Shown here: positions 1 through 11,640 of the stretch, piece after piece
Layout: every line of letters starts with the position of its first letter
Position numbering within the stretch: the first letter of the stretch is position 1
Origin: Viola odorata
Taxonomy: Eukaryota > Streptophyta > Magnoliopsida > Malpighiales > Violaceae
Direction of reading: 5' to 3'
Length of the DNA: 64,000 nucleotides
NCBI GenBank assembly: GCA_963691705.1
Contig: OY829538.1
Location: 76,142,781-76,206,780, forward strand
The notes under the pieces: generated by a model
Told to the model about the DNA's origin: nothing
The model's input: the letters and a program-made list of their open reading frames with translations, nothing else
Database searches by the model: none
Translations under genes and position numbers: made by a program

Positions 1-824
1 CTATTGATGTCGAACAAAAATTGGCTGAATTAACTGAAATGGTAAAGAATATTTCTGTCAATATTTCAGGTGCAATGACCACGGGGAGTCCTAACCAAGA
101 GCAAGTAGCCTCTGTTTGTGGAATCTGCCAGCAGCAGGATCATCAAACGAACAATTGCTACATGGTGCAACACCCTCCTGATGAAGTAACACAAGTAAAT
201 GCTGTCTATGGGCAAAACCAAGGAAGTATGCAGAACTTCCCACAAGGGAGTAATCAGTACTCATAGAGAGCACATCCGAACTTTAGATGGAGAGATCCAA
301 TCCCTCCAAACCAAAATCAAAATCAGAGTACACCCCAGCAACATCCTGGCCAACCACCCGTTAACTTTCAAAACTTCATCCCTCGTCCTTCACACCTTAA
401 TCCTGGCCAACCTCCTGCCCAAGCCTCGGTACCTCAGCTGCCTCCAGCAACTCAACCCTTGCAGATAACCGGCCCCTCTATGGAGGATACGCTTAAGAGC
501 TTAGTTGAGATGCAAAAGAACTTGATGCAATCTACCCAGTCTAGCTTAGCGGAGATGCAAAAGCAGATTAATCAGATGGCAAATCAAGGGAAATTGCCTT
601 CCACAACCGTAGATAATCCAAAACACAATGTTAGTACCATTAGTTTGAGGAGTGGAGCCGTGCTACCAGAGAGGGAAGGAGCGAAAACAGATGAGGAGAT
701 GAGAAAAATTCAGTCGAAAGACGTGGATGATGATGAGGAAGAAGAAGCTGAAGCAGAAGTAGTCTTAACCAAGACATAGGCCAATACTGAAGCTATCGCA
801 AGACCAGAAAAAGCAGAACCTGTC
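1..824 (+). pseudogene. Athila-like gag, C-terminal part (broken)
   Basis: Capsid/nucleocapsid part of Gag. A CCHC zinc knuckle (C-x2-C-x4-H-x4-C) is encoded at about 117-158, followed by a Pro/Gln/Asn-rich linker and a glutamine- and methionine-rich segment at about 480-590 with repeated LVEMQK/LAEMQK-type heptads. The frame is interrupted by TAG at 264-266, where the related minus-strand copy near 31760 has TGG, by a frame change before about 460, and by TAG at 777-779. The related copy on the other strand has lost two zinc-knuckle cysteines, this one keeps all four ligands. It would package element RNA in the cytoplasm if intact. Confidence 0.8.
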
Positions 825-2224
825 TTGGCCAAGCCTCAGACCAAGACTGACCAGAAGGAAGAATTCATAGAAATTCCCCCACCATTCCCTCCTAGATCTT
901 CAAAGGAGAAGAAGGAAGATGAAAAAAGAGACTTCATGGCTGTTTTCGGGAAAATAGCTGTTAATATTCCCATGTTAGATTTGATTGCAAAAGTCCCCTC
1001 TTATGCTAAATTTCTTAAGGAATTATGCACTAATAAGAAGAAAATTGCAGGTGTAGAGAGGATAAATTTAGCACACAACGTCTCAGCAGTACAACAGCTT
1101 CCAGAGAAGTGCAAGGATCAAGGGACCTTCACGATTCCATGCCAAATAGGGAACAAAATCATTGAGAAAGCCCTTTGTGACTTAGGGGCCGGCATCAATG
1201 TGATGTCCCTAAGTGAATTCGAGACTTTAAAGATAGGGACCATGAAGGAAACCGACTTGGTAATCCAGCTGGCTGATCGAACTATCATCAGACCTAAAGG
1301 AGTGGTTACAGACGTCATGGTAATGGTAAATGATTTTATTTATCCAGTGGACTTTTATATAGTTGAAATGAATGTTCAATTGCCATCTTGCACCACTGAT
1401 ATTTTATTAGGAAGACCATTCCTAAGGACGTCTAAAGCAAAAATTGATTGTTATGAGGGAAGCATAATTCTAGAATTTTGTGGAAGAACAATTAAATTCA
1501 GCATTACTGAGGCCCTAAAACATCCTAATGATTTACACTGTGTTAATTTTCTTGATGTTTTAGATCCAATTACTGAAGAAATTACTGACATTTATAATAA
1601 CGACCCCCTTGAGTACATTTTGAGCAGGGGAATTTCCACAATAACTCTAAAAGAATTGGAAGACAGGACTGGAGATCAGAAGGAACTCCAGGAAATTCTG
1701 GACAGTTTGACCGATCTAGAAGAAACAGAACTAGTCTTGACCTCGAGCTTGGCTAAGACGCAGGCCAAGACTGCCAACAAAAGAAGGAAAATAGTTAGTT
1801 GTCAATATGTGCAGCCATCGGTTCCTAAATTTCTGCCTTCTATTGTGCAGGCACCACAGTTGGAGTTGAAAGCTCTGCCAGACCATTTGAAGTACGCCTA
1901 TCTAGGCCTAGACAACACCCTACCTGTCATAATTTCAGCCAAATTAAAGGAGGATGAAGAAGAAAAATTGGTGGCAATCTTGAAGATGTACAAAGAAGCA
2001 ATTGGATGGACCATGGCAGATATCAAAGGAATATCAGCCAATATCTGTACCCACAAAATACATGTGGAAGAGGATAAGAAACCTATTCGGCAACCCCAGA
2101 GGAGATTAAACCCTCCGATGATGGAAGTAGTTAAAAAGGAAATAATTAAGTTGCTTGATTCGGGTGTAATTTATCCTATTTTTGATAGTAATTGGGTGTC
2201 CCCTGTGCAGGTAGTCCCGTCATC
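825..2224 (+). pseudogene. Athila-like aspartic protease region of pol
   Basis: Retroviral-type aspartic protease that would mature Gag-Pol. The active-site region reads ALCDLGAGINVMSLS at about 1170-1215, with the usual Ser of D-S/T-G replaced by Leu, a variant I associate with this lineage. The flap and hydrophobic C-terminal ILLGRPFL motif are present near 1405-1425. The linker after PR carries a copy of the GGCCAAGAC module (1734-1775), read here as LAKTQAKT. The frame stays open until about 2224, where it is lost inside the start of RT (WVSPVQVVP). Element A on the minus strand has a homologous PR at 30393-31202. Confidence 0.8.
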
Positions 2225-2962
2225 GAAGGAGAAGATGGAGCCCAAAGGACAACAAGGATCAAAAACGGATGGAGGGTATGCATTGACTACCGAAGACTGA
2301 ACCAAGTCACTCGGAAGGATCATTTCCCATTGCCGTTTATAGACCAAATGGTAGAGAGACTCACTGGAAAGTCTCACTACTGCTTCTTGGACGGGTACTC
2401 AGGATTTCACCAAATCCCCGTTACACCCGAAGACCAAGAAAAGACCACGTTCACTTGTCCATTTGGGACGTTTGCCTACAAACGCATGCCATTTGGGCTA
2501 TGTAATGTGCCTGCCACCTTTCAAAGGTGCATGGTAAGTATATTTTCTGAATATGTAGAAAAGAGCATTGAAGTGTTCATGGATGATTTTACCGTTTACG
2601 GTAATAATTTCGAACAATGTCTACATAATTTAGAAAATATTTTAAAGAGATGTGTTGATACTTGCCTAGTACTAAACTTTGAAAAATGCCATTTTATGGT
2701 AGACCAAGGAATTGTCCTTGGCCATGTGATTTCAAAGAAAGGCATTGAAGTTGATCAAGCGAAAATAGACATTATTAAGAACTTGCCTTACCCCTCATGC
2801 TTGCGTGAGGTTAGGAGCTTTCTTGGACATGCAGGTTTCTATCACAGGTTCATAAAAGACTTCTCGAAGGTAGCTGAACCGATGTGTAAGTTACTTCAAA
2901 AGGAAGTAGAGTTCGACTTCAATGAGGCATGTCAAAAGTCATTCGATGAGTTGAAGGAGTGA
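2225..2962 (+). pseudogene. Ty3/gypsy reverse transcriptase
   Basis: RT domain of pol. Motifs in order: WRVCIDYRRLN, GYSGFHQIP, CPFGTFAYKRMPFGLCNVPATF, and the catalytic FMDD box (YMDD family) at about 2578-2589, then LGHVISKKGIEVD and the RSFLGHAGFYHRFIKDFS thumb/connection. The N-terminal end is out of frame with the preceding protease ORF, so an indel lies at about 2224-2260, and the stretch there is shorter than usual for the family. TGA at 2960-2962 interrupts the RT-RNase H link at a position where Arg (CGA) is expected. Confidence 0.9.
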
Positions 2963-4774
2963 CTGACCTCAGCCCCGATCATCCAAGCACCGGACTGGAG
3001 CTTGCCATTCGAGCTGATGTGTGACGCAAGTGACGCTGCAGTGGGAGCCGTTCTTGGGCAGAAGAAAGGGAAAGATCCGCATGTGATCTATTATGCATCG
3101 AAAATGCTAGACGATGCCCAACGAAATTATACCACTACTGAAAAAGAACTTTTTGCAATAGTTTTTGCCTTGGAGAAATTTAGATCTTATTTATTGGACA
3201 CAAAAATCATTGTATTTTCAGACCATGCGGCATTAAAATACCTCTTGGTCAAACATGAGGCCAAGCCTAGACTAATCCGATGGATCCTTCTATTGCAGGA
3301 ACACAATCTGGAAATTAAGGACAAGAGCGGCAAGAAAAACCTTGTGGCAGACCACCTGAGCCGTTGCCTAGCAGAAGGAGATCTGGAGCCAGTAAGAGCA
3401 GAATTTCCTGATGAAAAACTCTTTTCAGTCTCACTGTCTAGCCCGGAGTGTAGGCCAAGACTTCAGCCGAACCCACGACCTTGGTATGCTGAAATTGCGA
3501 ACTACCTTGCAACAGGTAAACATTATGGAGACATGACTACTTATGAGAGGGTAAAGGTCAAGCATGACAGTAAGTATTATGTCTGGGACGACCCTTATTT
3601 ATGGAAAATAGGTACTGATCAATTACTAAGGAGATGTGTCCCTCAAAATGAAACTTTATCTATTTTGACTTTTTGTCATTCTCAAGCGTGTGGAGGCCAT
3701 TTTGGGGCAAGAAGAACAGCTCTAAAAGTCTTAGAGGCCGGTTTTTATTGGCCTAATATTTTTCAGGACAGTTACTTGTTTTGTAAAACATGTCCCGCTT
3801 GTCAAAAAGTAGGGAATGTTAGTTCCCGAAATGAAATGCCTATGAACTTTATCCTTTCTTGTGAAATCTTCGACTTATGGGGGATAGATTTTATGGGGCC
3901 TTTCCCTACCTCCTTTGGCAATAGATATATACTCTTGGCTGTAGATTATGTATCTAAATGGATAGAGGCGAAAGCCACCAAGAACGATGATGCTAGGACT
4001 GCTATTTCCTTCATTAAATCTAACATCTTGAACAGATTTGGAATTCCTCGTGGGATCATTAGTGATCGAGGAACACACTTCTGCAATAAGATTTTGTCTT
4101 CCCTTTTCAGGAAATATGGCATCACACACAGGGTATCCACAGCCTATCACCCTCAATCGAACGGCCAAGCGGAAGTTTCGAATAGAGAGGTGAAATCTGT
4201 CTTGGCCAAGACAGTAGGCCTAGACAGACGCGATTGGAGCCAGCGGTTAGATGACGCATTGTGGGCCTGCAGAACGGCTTACAAGGGCCCAATCGGGATG
4301 ACACCTTACAAGCTGGTCTACAGAAAGACGTGCCACTTGCCAGTAGGGTTGCAACACAAAGCATATTGGGCTATACGAAAATGCAACCTTAGTTATGACG
4401 AGGCTGGCCAAGAAAGAAAGCTACAACTCCACGAGCTAGAGGAGTTGAGAGACCAAGCCTATAACAATCAGTTGATTGTTAAAATCAGAATGAAAGCCTA
4501 CCACGACAAGAGAATTATTGGAAAACCTCTCCACACAGGGGAGAAGGTTCTTCTTTATAATTCACATTTTAAGTTATTTCCTGGAAAATTAAAAACAAAA
4601 TGGGAAGGCCCTTTTGTTATTACTAATATTTACCCACATGGTGCAGTAGATATTAGGAATGAAAAAACAGGTGCTGAGCTCAAGGTGAATGGACAAAGGT
4701 TGAAGCCGTTCTATGAAAATTTCCAGGAAGGGAAAAGTTCTGAAAAGGTGGACGTGCCACCAGAAAACAAATGA
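2963..4774 (+). pseudogene. RNase H and integrase of the Athila-like element
   Basis: The frame is open from the TGA at 2960 to 4774 (a Met at 3002 is internal). RNase H acidic residues are visible in [28 protein letters not shown] and [11 protein letters not shown]. Integrase follows, with an N-terminal His/Cys zinc domain ending CKTCPAC (about 3790-3810) and catalytic D, D, E in [16 protein letters not shown] and [10 protein letters not shown]; a C-terminal domain with [23 protein letters not shown] ends at 4774. This half of pol looks intact and would cut and join cDNA to host DNA if translated, but it is isolated by upstream breaks. A perfect GTCTTGGCCAAGAC palindrome is embedded at 4199-4212, reading VLAKTVG. 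Confidence 0.88.
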
Positions 4775-5301
4775 AGAAAAATTTGGAGTCAAGCCTAGGA
4801 CTTAAAATAAGGGCGCTACAAGGGAGGCAACCCTTGTTTCTTTTAATTTTAGGATGTTTTTATTTTTATCACATTTAATTTCGCTGGGTTGTTTTTTATT
4901 TTTGTGCAGGAAATTAAGTGTGGGGAAAGTGAAGCAGTCTTGGCCGAGATCTAGGCCAAGCCTTTGGGCTAGACTGTTGTGAGCAGACTACCCCTTTTTT
5001 TGAGAATTAGTGGGACACGTGTCAGCGCCGTCTTTTAAAGCCTTTAATTGTTTTTTGAACGGACAAAATTCAAAACCAATTAAATGGAATTAATTGGCAG
5101 CGTGGGAAAATAAACTACCACCCCTGCATATTCCTTCTCCCACTCTGACACGATCTTCCCACGACCCAACAAAAATCCTTCCTCTCACCTGAGCTTAAAA
5201 GCAACAGACCCTTCTCCTTCTTCCCCAAAGCGCACAATCTTTCCAGCACAACCTAAACTGTCAAACCCACCATTATCCCATTCACAACCACTCTCGCGAC
5301 C
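4775..5301 (+). other. Non-coding spacer between INT and third ORF
   Basis: No ORF. It holds a perfect hairpin just after the INT stop (4819-4836, CAAGGG-AGGCAA-CCCTTG), a polypurine-tract-like motif TTAAGTGTGGGGA at 4914-4926 that recurs at 6772 and 7750, and one GGCCAAG-module copy at 4936-4976. A pyrimidine-rich stretch ending GTGCAGG near 4910 resembles a splice acceptor, as might serve a spliced third-ORF message, but that is speculation. Confidence 0.6.
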
Positions 5302-6677
5302 ATGACTGCACCAAATCCATCCACACCCACCAACAATCCAAAAGAGAGCGACGATCTCCGCGGAGCTCCGCCTCCTGTTATGCCGTCCGACGGCATCTCA
5401 GCCGCTCGACGGCTGCTCGAAGCGCTGGAGAACGAAGATTCCATGTCCTCCGAGGACGATTTGCTTGAGGAATCGGAGGAAAGCGTCAAGGGAGCCGACC
5501 GAGCTGTGGTCGTGAGCGATGAGGATTCCGACGAGGTTCCTCTCGCGAAAAGGATGAAGACCTCCGTGCCTGCGTCTGCTGGAGAAAGAGAGAGCAGACG
5601 GGAGAGCAGGCTTTTGAAGAACCTGTCAACCGCCGGAGCTTCAAAACCAGCTCCGACATCCACTGCAAGTAAACCCAAGCCCACTGCCGGCGCAGCCACT
5701 GTTACCACACCACCACCTCCGGCGAAAACACCGGGCACTGCTCCACCAAAGAAATCGGGGGCGCATCAAGCAAGTGGCGCATAAGAAAATGCCATCTAAG
5801 AAGCCGGCGAAGACCCCTATTCAATCGCCACCGCCCCCAAACCCTAAGAAAAGTGCTGCTCCTTCCACTGCCAAGAGCAAAGGGAAGAAAAAGGTAGTCG
5901 AGGAAGAACCAATTGAGGACGATGAAGATGATTCAGTCTTGGCCAAGACTCCGGCCAAGACTGCTAAGATCCTTCGACCAAATGGGACATTTCCATTTGG
6001 AAGGAGAGTTTGTTGCATGTAATACAGGTTTTACACCTGTTGGGGAGCACATCTTCTCGAAGAAAAATGGAGGGAGGTACAAGCTGCGTCCAGTACAAAT
6101 CCCTGGAGAAGAAGCAGAGAGCAATATTGCCCCGGGTCTAGGCCAAGACGCTGGCCAAGACACCACCATTCCTGATGCTGCAGCTGATCTAGGCCAAGAC
6201 TTAGGCCAAGATCCCCCTACCAGTGGCACCAGTGAGCCTCCAGCGTGGGCCAGGGAATTTCAAGCTCGCCAGCTGCTCATTGAGCAGCAGAAGACCATCC
6301 TGGACCGTCTAGGCCAAGACAAGGGCCAAGACCAGACTCAAGCACCCAACAGTGAAGTAGTGCCTCGATGGGCCCAAGTCCTTAATGACAGGCAGGACGT
6401 CCTCCTTGAGCAGATGAAGCTCACAAGGATGAACGTCCTCCATGTTTATCAGCATCTCCAGGTCCATTTTGAGCTCCTTAAAGATCTCCACGACAATCTG
6501 AGCTCCGACAGTGATTCAGAGTCATCTGATGAGGAAGATGAGCCTCCAGCACAGCCTGCAAAGGAACCACATCAGTCCATGCCTCCTCCTCCTCCAAGAG
6601 ATCCAAAGCAAACAAACCCTCCTGCCCCTGATCTAGGCCAAGCCTCAGGCCAAGATCCCCAGACCCCTGCAACTTGA
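5302..6677 (+). pseudogene. Third (env-position) ORF of the Athila-like element, degenerate
   Basis: Occupies the place of the extra ORF that Athila elements carry after INT. The product would be low-complexity and charged: Ser/Glu/Asp-rich N-terminus, Pro/Lys-rich middle, then Gln-rich and acidic C-terminus (ESSDEEDEPP). No signal peptide or convincing membrane span is visible, so envelope function is not supported. Two frame changes are needed to read through, near 5770 and near 6000. Five module copies lie in it (5936, 6136, 6186, 6307, 6630); the first is read as VLAKTPAKT and the others in another phase as LGQDxGQD, showing that the DNA motif, not a peptide, is what recurs. Confidence 0.65.
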
Positions 6678-7765
6678 GTTGCCTCTACCCCAGGTCGTTT
6701 CTGTCCTTCCTTTTATTTTTATGTTATGTCTTTTATTTTTGTTTCCACACACAATGAGGACATTGTGTCTTTTAAGTGTGGGGAGGGTGATTATATGCCT
6801 TGCCTTGTGTTTTTTGTGAATATTGTCTGATGTGTGTGTCATTTTGAGTCAATTTTTTGCGTTTTAAGTTTTTTCTTACATTAGTTTGTCCAGTTTTGAG
6901 TCTGCTGTTTGCATGATTTTCACTTTATTATTTTCCTTGCATGTTTGGGTCTGTTTTGTTGAGTGCTCACCAGGACATCCAGATTTTTGCCTAAGCTGTT
7001 TAGTGTACAACCGAAACCACATTTAGACACTTGTTTAGGCGAAATAATGTTATAGTAATAGGGAAGCGAATGAGCGCAACTAGATCAATGCCTACGGGTC
7101 ATATACTCTAATGGTTCCCAAACATTGCCTATCCACATGGTCGTAAGGATATTTAGCAAAAAAATTCAACTCTCATTAGGGTAACTAGGATAGCTGCTAA
7201 ATGATTTGAGTGTGCTGTTCTATCCAATATAAGTGTGAGACAGAAAAAGGTGTTGGAACGTCATAGGACAGACATAGCAAAGGTGGAAGTTCCCGCAGAA
7301 AAGAACAAGCTCTGTCTATGTGCTGTGTCTGTAAAAATACAAAGGACACTTAGTATGCCTAAATAAAAAGAAAAAGAGATACCGCGAGGGCATAGAAAAT
7401 TTTAAGAAAAATCTGTCAAAGTGATTCAAATGGCACCAGTCTTTAGGCACTTTTGGATAGATGTCACATGGTGGGACTCAAATCAGTGGTAAGTCTTGTT
7501 GCCCTATACTATATCATAAATCCAGCGAGGTGTCTTGATACCATGTGGATGGGGTATGTTTAAGGTATTGAACTGTCCTTGTTAGTCTAGCATTAGGTCG
7601 GCTAGACAAATATCTTGGTGATTTCAGTTGTACAGTGAGCAGCCGAAAGTGAAAATCTGGAAATGCTGGTGTCATTTGTGTGTTTTTTGTGTTTTTAATT
7701 TTCTTTTCTTTTGAGTCTGTGAGTCTGTATGCTTGGGGGCAAGCATAGTTTAAGTGTGGAGAATT
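6678..7765 (+). other. Internal 3' spacer of the Athila-like element with polypurine tracts
   Basis: Long non-coding stretch before the 3' LTR. A perfect hairpin ACACAATG-AGGA-CATTGTGT (6749-6768) is followed at once by TTAAGTGTGGGGA (6772-6784). A second such tract, TTAAGTGTGGAGA at 7750-7762, abuts the LTR and is the likely plus-strand primer. Element A on the other strand keeps the same hairpin and both tracts (near 29903-29940 and 28941-28960), which argues that they are functional parts of the element. Confidence 0.65.
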
Positions 7766-9284
7766 TCATTGCATTGCATTTCACCATGTTTTATTGTCCA
7801 TTTACTAGTTTATTTGGACAGTAAACCTACTGAATTATCCTTGATTTCCCCTTTCCTTTGCAGTTCTGGTTTATTGGAAAAATATTGAAGTTTCTGATTT
7901 GGACAGCTGAAGCCAATTTTTCTCGTCTTGGCCTAGATTTTGGCCAAGACGCATACGCATCTCTAGCAGCACACCAGTCAGATCGTCTTGGCCTAGACTA
8001 CGGCCAAGACTCTTTTCGCGATGCAAGGTAGTTGAGAAGTCGCGTTGGCATCCTTTTGGGCTTCGCTTCGCGTGGGCCTTGGCAGCTGGCAGGCCACTTC
8101 TGTTCGCAAATCCAGAGGGATCTGAAGCATATCTTTTGAAGAATCCTAAGGGATCTCCCTCTTTTGTATTTGCGATTTTATTTCCAATTTCAAACAATTT
8201 ATTGTTACAATCTTTTAGAGATTTTCTAGGAAGTTTAGTCGAAGTAGGACAGAGGAGTTTTAGGGCTATTTAGCCAAACGTAATTCCTCCTCTGTCCGTA
8301 TCGAATCCAACTCCTTTCTTCTCCTTTCTTCTTTGACATTGTTAACTTTGCTCCGAATTATTTAATCTCGGATTTAATATTTATGCAAAAATATATATTG
8401 TTCCTTTTGCTATGAGTATGATTAACTAAACACCCATTCTTGGTAAGGGTTGACGAGCTGAAGTTCTTATGCATTCGTGAGATTAAAACCATGCTTTATA
8501 ATCTCTTCACTTGTATTTACTTATTTCTTGAGCTTAATTCATCGCTTACTCACTAGAGACAAGGTTTGATCATCCTTGCATTCTAGTAGAGAAGAGTTGT
8601 AGCCGGTCTAGAAGGAAAGGGAGCACCCGTCGGCTAGACAAAGTAGGCAACTAGTCTCGAGCTAAACTAGAAGAAACAAGCAATCTAGGCCAAGACCAGA
8701 TTGACAACCTAGGATCACCATATGGAGATACCTTGGCCTAGGTACTGTCTTCCCCTATACCATTGAGGAAGCGAACAGCCATTCAAGACAGCAGTCAAAC
8801 GGATAAACCCTTTAACCAGCAAGGTGTCCCTTGGCTAGGATTATCAGGAAAGGGAGCACCCGCCGGGTAATTTGAAGAGGAGGGAAGACAGGAGTGAACA
8901 GGAGTACCTCCACTCTATAGCAGTACTATAAACGAAGAGATGAATATACTTGAATCCATGATCGAAGCATAAGAACAAAGCTCTCATATCACCCTTACCT
9001 GGAATCTCCTTTATCAGATTTACTTCAATCTTGACCCCTGTCTTGGCCAAGACTTTGGCGAATACTATTTTAAACTGTTTTCACTTCTTTCTGTTTTGTC
9101 TTCAGTTTCAGATTCTACCAAACCCAAACTCAGTGACGAGGAAGTCAACTCAAGAACTACATCTCCTAGAGGTCTCTGTGGATGATCCTCTTACCATCAT
9201 CTACAAACTCTTGTAGACAGTGATAAGTTGTATTTCTACCCCCAATTCCATAACTATTTCACTATTATATTTGACGTGTTCGAC
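7766..9284 (+). mobile_element. 3' LTR of the Athila-like element, 3' end truncated
   Basis: Aligns along its length with the solo LTR at 34567-36082 (opposite strand). The start is defined by the polypurine tract and by the homologous TGATTACATTGC starts of the other LTRs; here the terminal TG has changed. The 3' end stops after TTTGACGTGTTCGAC; the expected ending GCGATCA is missing and LINE tail sequence begins at 9285. Four GGCCAAGAC-type module copies lie inside (7925, 7985, 8683, 9040). Confidence 0.85.
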
Positions 9285-9484
9285 GCAGCGCCAGCTGCTG
9301 CACTACAACAGACTTAACCTCTCACCAAAACAGAGAGCATGCAGAAACACCCATAAGTTACCCATGAGCGTCGCGCCCCAAACATAAAACCAAGAAGAGG
9401 AAAGAAGCATCTGTGTTGACGTGTAGGGAAAGTGAGGATCACGACTATGAAGCCACTGGTGCCAGGTGGCGAAGATGGTGTCTA
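9285..9484 (-). mobile_element. LINE 3'-tail fragment (truncated)
   Basis: Nearly identical to 11746-11948. On the minus strand it encodes the end of a LINE ORF2 (a WHQWLRSR...FPY...SSSWFYVWG-type ending). Its 3' hairpin and poly(A) are missing because it is joined directly to the Athila LTR at 9284/9285. This shared fragment brackets duplicated unit A. Confidence 0.75.
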
Positions 9485-9682
9485 TAGTTTTTTTTTAATA
9501 ATATAATATAATCTAATCATAATTAAATAATTTGTAAAAAAAATACTAAAACAGCTATACCACCCAAAAAAAGAAGAAGAAGAATAATACCTGCTATATT
9601 TATGGGATAAGAAAGCTAGCTTTCAGAGTGAACAGTCAAAGGTCTTTGTTTAAACTTGGCAAATATACCACCCAAAAAAATA

Positions 9683-9900
9683 CTCCCTCCGGTTTGTTTT
9701 AAACGACTCTTACTATTTGGGCACGCATATTAAGGAAGCCGGATGATTTACTATTTGAGATAATTTTGCCGAGAATTTTTTCTCAGGCGTACATTCTCGA
9801 AAAAAAGTACGGAATTGTTTTTTGTCAAATAGTGAGTCATCCGACCTTTTTAATATGCATGCCCAAATAGTAAGAGTCGTTTAATAAAAACCAGAGAGAG
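9683..9900. mobile_element. Stowaway-like MITE (unit A copy)
   Basis: Begins CTCCCTCCGG, ends in the degraded complement CCAGAGAGAG, with TA on both sides (9681-9682, 9901-9902). The two halves are complementary through subterminal sequences such as ACTATTTGGGCACGCATATTAA against its inverse. TA target and CTCCCTCC termini are typical of plant Tc1/mariner-type Stowaway MITEs. The unit B counterpart is 12144-12364. Confidence 0.8.
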
Positions 9901-10510
9901 TAGCATATTCCATGCCATACCGATATCCTTGTCAAAACTTGGCAAATATGTGAATAATCATATAACTACATAAAAACGCGTTTGTCTGAAAACCACCGCG
10001 TTGCGTATCTTCCACAAGGTCCAAATAACTGCAGCATTTTCCTTGCCATACCGATATCCTTGTCAAAACTTGTCAATCATCTTCACCTCACCTCATATCA
10101 ATGATTATCAATTATTGCAAGGCAGTCTTGCTGGTTCAGCTGCATTGCTTCCTATATACATACAAGCAGTCACGACGCATGACCTAGGTTTATATGGCAT
10201 TCAATTAACTTGTTAGTGCCCTGTATCCTTATTTTCAACTCACTGTTCTAATTTAACTTTGAATTTTCCGAGTGATTTCAAGGGTGTACTATCTTGAAGG
10301 GGAAGAGAATGCATGTTGTATATGTTGACGGAAAGCCAGGTGTGAACAACTTTATTCTTATGGTTCTTAATTCTTATTTTTTTCTTGGTCATCGTACGTG
10401 CTTTTTAAATTAGTCGGTTCTGTTGACTTGGCCCAATTATTGTAAACCATCGAAGAAGTCTATATTATTTTATCGAATATTCACATTTATGAAATTATTT
10501 AACTCAAATA

Positions 10511-10515
10511 TACTA
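10511..10515. other. Probable Stowaway excision footprint (TACTA)
   Basis: At the site where unit B carries a MITE (12977-13208), units D and E read AAATATAGTAATT (empty) while unit A reads AAATATACTAGTAATT. The extra bases fit TA-C-TA, two target dinucleotides with one terminal element base left between them. Confidence 0.65.
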
Positions 10516-10633
10516 GTAATTAACAAGTATTTAAAATTCTCTTTCACCATTGGCATTTTTGTTGCAGAGAGGTTTTAGAATTTAATAAAGGAAATACTTA
10601 CATATTAACAGATTGATTTTACACTCCTTCTAG

Positions 10634-10664
10634 AGGTAGAGTTAGAGTTAGAGTTAGAATTAGG
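10634..10664. repeat. (TTAGAG)n microsatellite in unit A
   Basis: About three to four hexamers with a diverged end. The same tract is longer in unit B (13329-13384) and in unit D (about 26700-26745), so copy number changed after duplication. It is not a telomere repeat (no TTTAGGG). Confidence 0.8.
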
Positions 10665-11157
10665 TTTCCAATTAGGTATACATCTAAATCAATAAAATGA
10701 TTTCATGTAGATGGGTTCTTTTAGAGCTTAATCCACCAATAATTTATCCGGATTTATTTTCCAAAGATTTAGCATATATCCTCCCTCATTTTTTTAAGAA
10801 GTTACATATCATTTTCTGTTTTCTATCTTATCGTGTATATAAAAATTGTCGTGTTCTCTACCATTTTTTGTTCCAAAAAATCTTTTACAAGAATAATTAT
10901 TTAATTTGTCTTCTACATGTCAGGGCCCACAATCCGAAATTCTTATCTATCTATCTTAAAAGAAAAGAAAATATAAGAAAAAGAGTTGACTTGACGGCAT
11001 TGACCATATGGGTAAATTTGATAGGGTTTAGAATAGCTTGATGCCAATAAACCAAATTATTAAAAAGAAAAGAAAATTATTAGAAAAGTATTCTAAACCG
11101 ACCCTGAGTTTAAAGTAATCCTAATTAAAAATTATAAGTCAAAGGTCTTTGTTTATA

Positions 11158-11417
11158 CTCCCTCTAGACTCCAATAATTGTCACTTTTTTACGGATTCTT
11201 ATTATTCATAATATTTGTCATTTTATACATTTCGAAATATATATTTTGTGCAAATGACAATTTATTTTTATACATCAACCCAATTTGATGATGGTTTGAT
11301 AATTTGAGTGGAAATTACGAGTAAAAATGAAATAATATGGAAAAATATAAGATCAAATATTATTGTCTTACGAATTTTTATTATTTCAGAAAGTCAATCA
11401 TTGGAGTCCGGAGGAAG
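11158..11417. mobile_element. Stowaway-like MITE in unit A
   Basis: Starts CTCCCTCTAGACTCCAATAA, ends in the inverse (ATTGGAGTCCGGAGGAAG), with TA at 11156-11157 and 11418-11419. Unit C and the orphan fragment at 22313 lack it at the same position; unit B keeps only a scar-like GGAGTAG at about 13878. Confidence 0.8.
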
Positions 11418-11640
11418 TAGTTTTTTTTATAATATAATATAATCTAATGATAATTAAATAATTTGTAAAAAAAATACTAAAACAGCTATACCATCCCCCA
11501 AAAAAATAATAATACCTGCTATATTTAAGGGATATGAAAGCAAACTTTGAGAGTTGAACAGTGAAAGGTCTTTGTATATAGTATTTTTTATAATATATTT
11601 TAATGATAATTAAATAATTTGGAAAAAAAAATATTTTTTT

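Larger units (their letters stand above)
1..9284 (+). mobile_element. Athila-like Ty3/gypsy retrotransposon, 3' part
   Basis: One element runs from inside gag through PR, RT, RNase H and INT, then a third ORF, a long spacer and a truncated 3' LTR. Its 5' LTR and gag start lie before the window. Athila assignment rests on the order PR-RT-RNase H-INT plus an extra ORF after INT, on a protease with a CDLGA-type active site, and on related copies here that use a tRNA-Asp-type primer site. It is dead: several stop codons and frameshifts break the reading frame and the 3' LTR end is replaced by a LINE tail at 9285. Clade assignment is inference; a tree of the RT domain would settle it. Confidence 0.85.
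9485..11640. repeat. Duplicated unit A (no gene attached)
   Basis: Homologous over its length to unit B (11949-14110), and in parts to units C (20127-20850), D (26161-26967) and E (37946-38360). It holds two copies of a ~90 bp AT-rich block (ending CAGCTATACCACCC) near its start and end, a Stowaway-like MITE, LINE-derived sequence at about 9910-10080, and exon-like bits shared with units D and E. It breaks off at 11640 inside the sequence which in unit B continues into the cyclotide promoter, because a LINE tail sits there. The 114-codon frames it shares with unit B are probably not genes. Confidence 0.75.

Noticed and set aside
5302..6677. Envelope glycoprotein
   Set aside because: The ORF is at the env position but shows no signal peptide, no membrane anchor and no cysteine pattern; the product is charged low-complexity sequence.
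10697..11041. 114-codon frame conserved between units A and B (13416-13760)
   Set aside because: The units are recent duplicates, so conservation is expected. Unit C breaks it, and the sequence is AT-rich and low in information.
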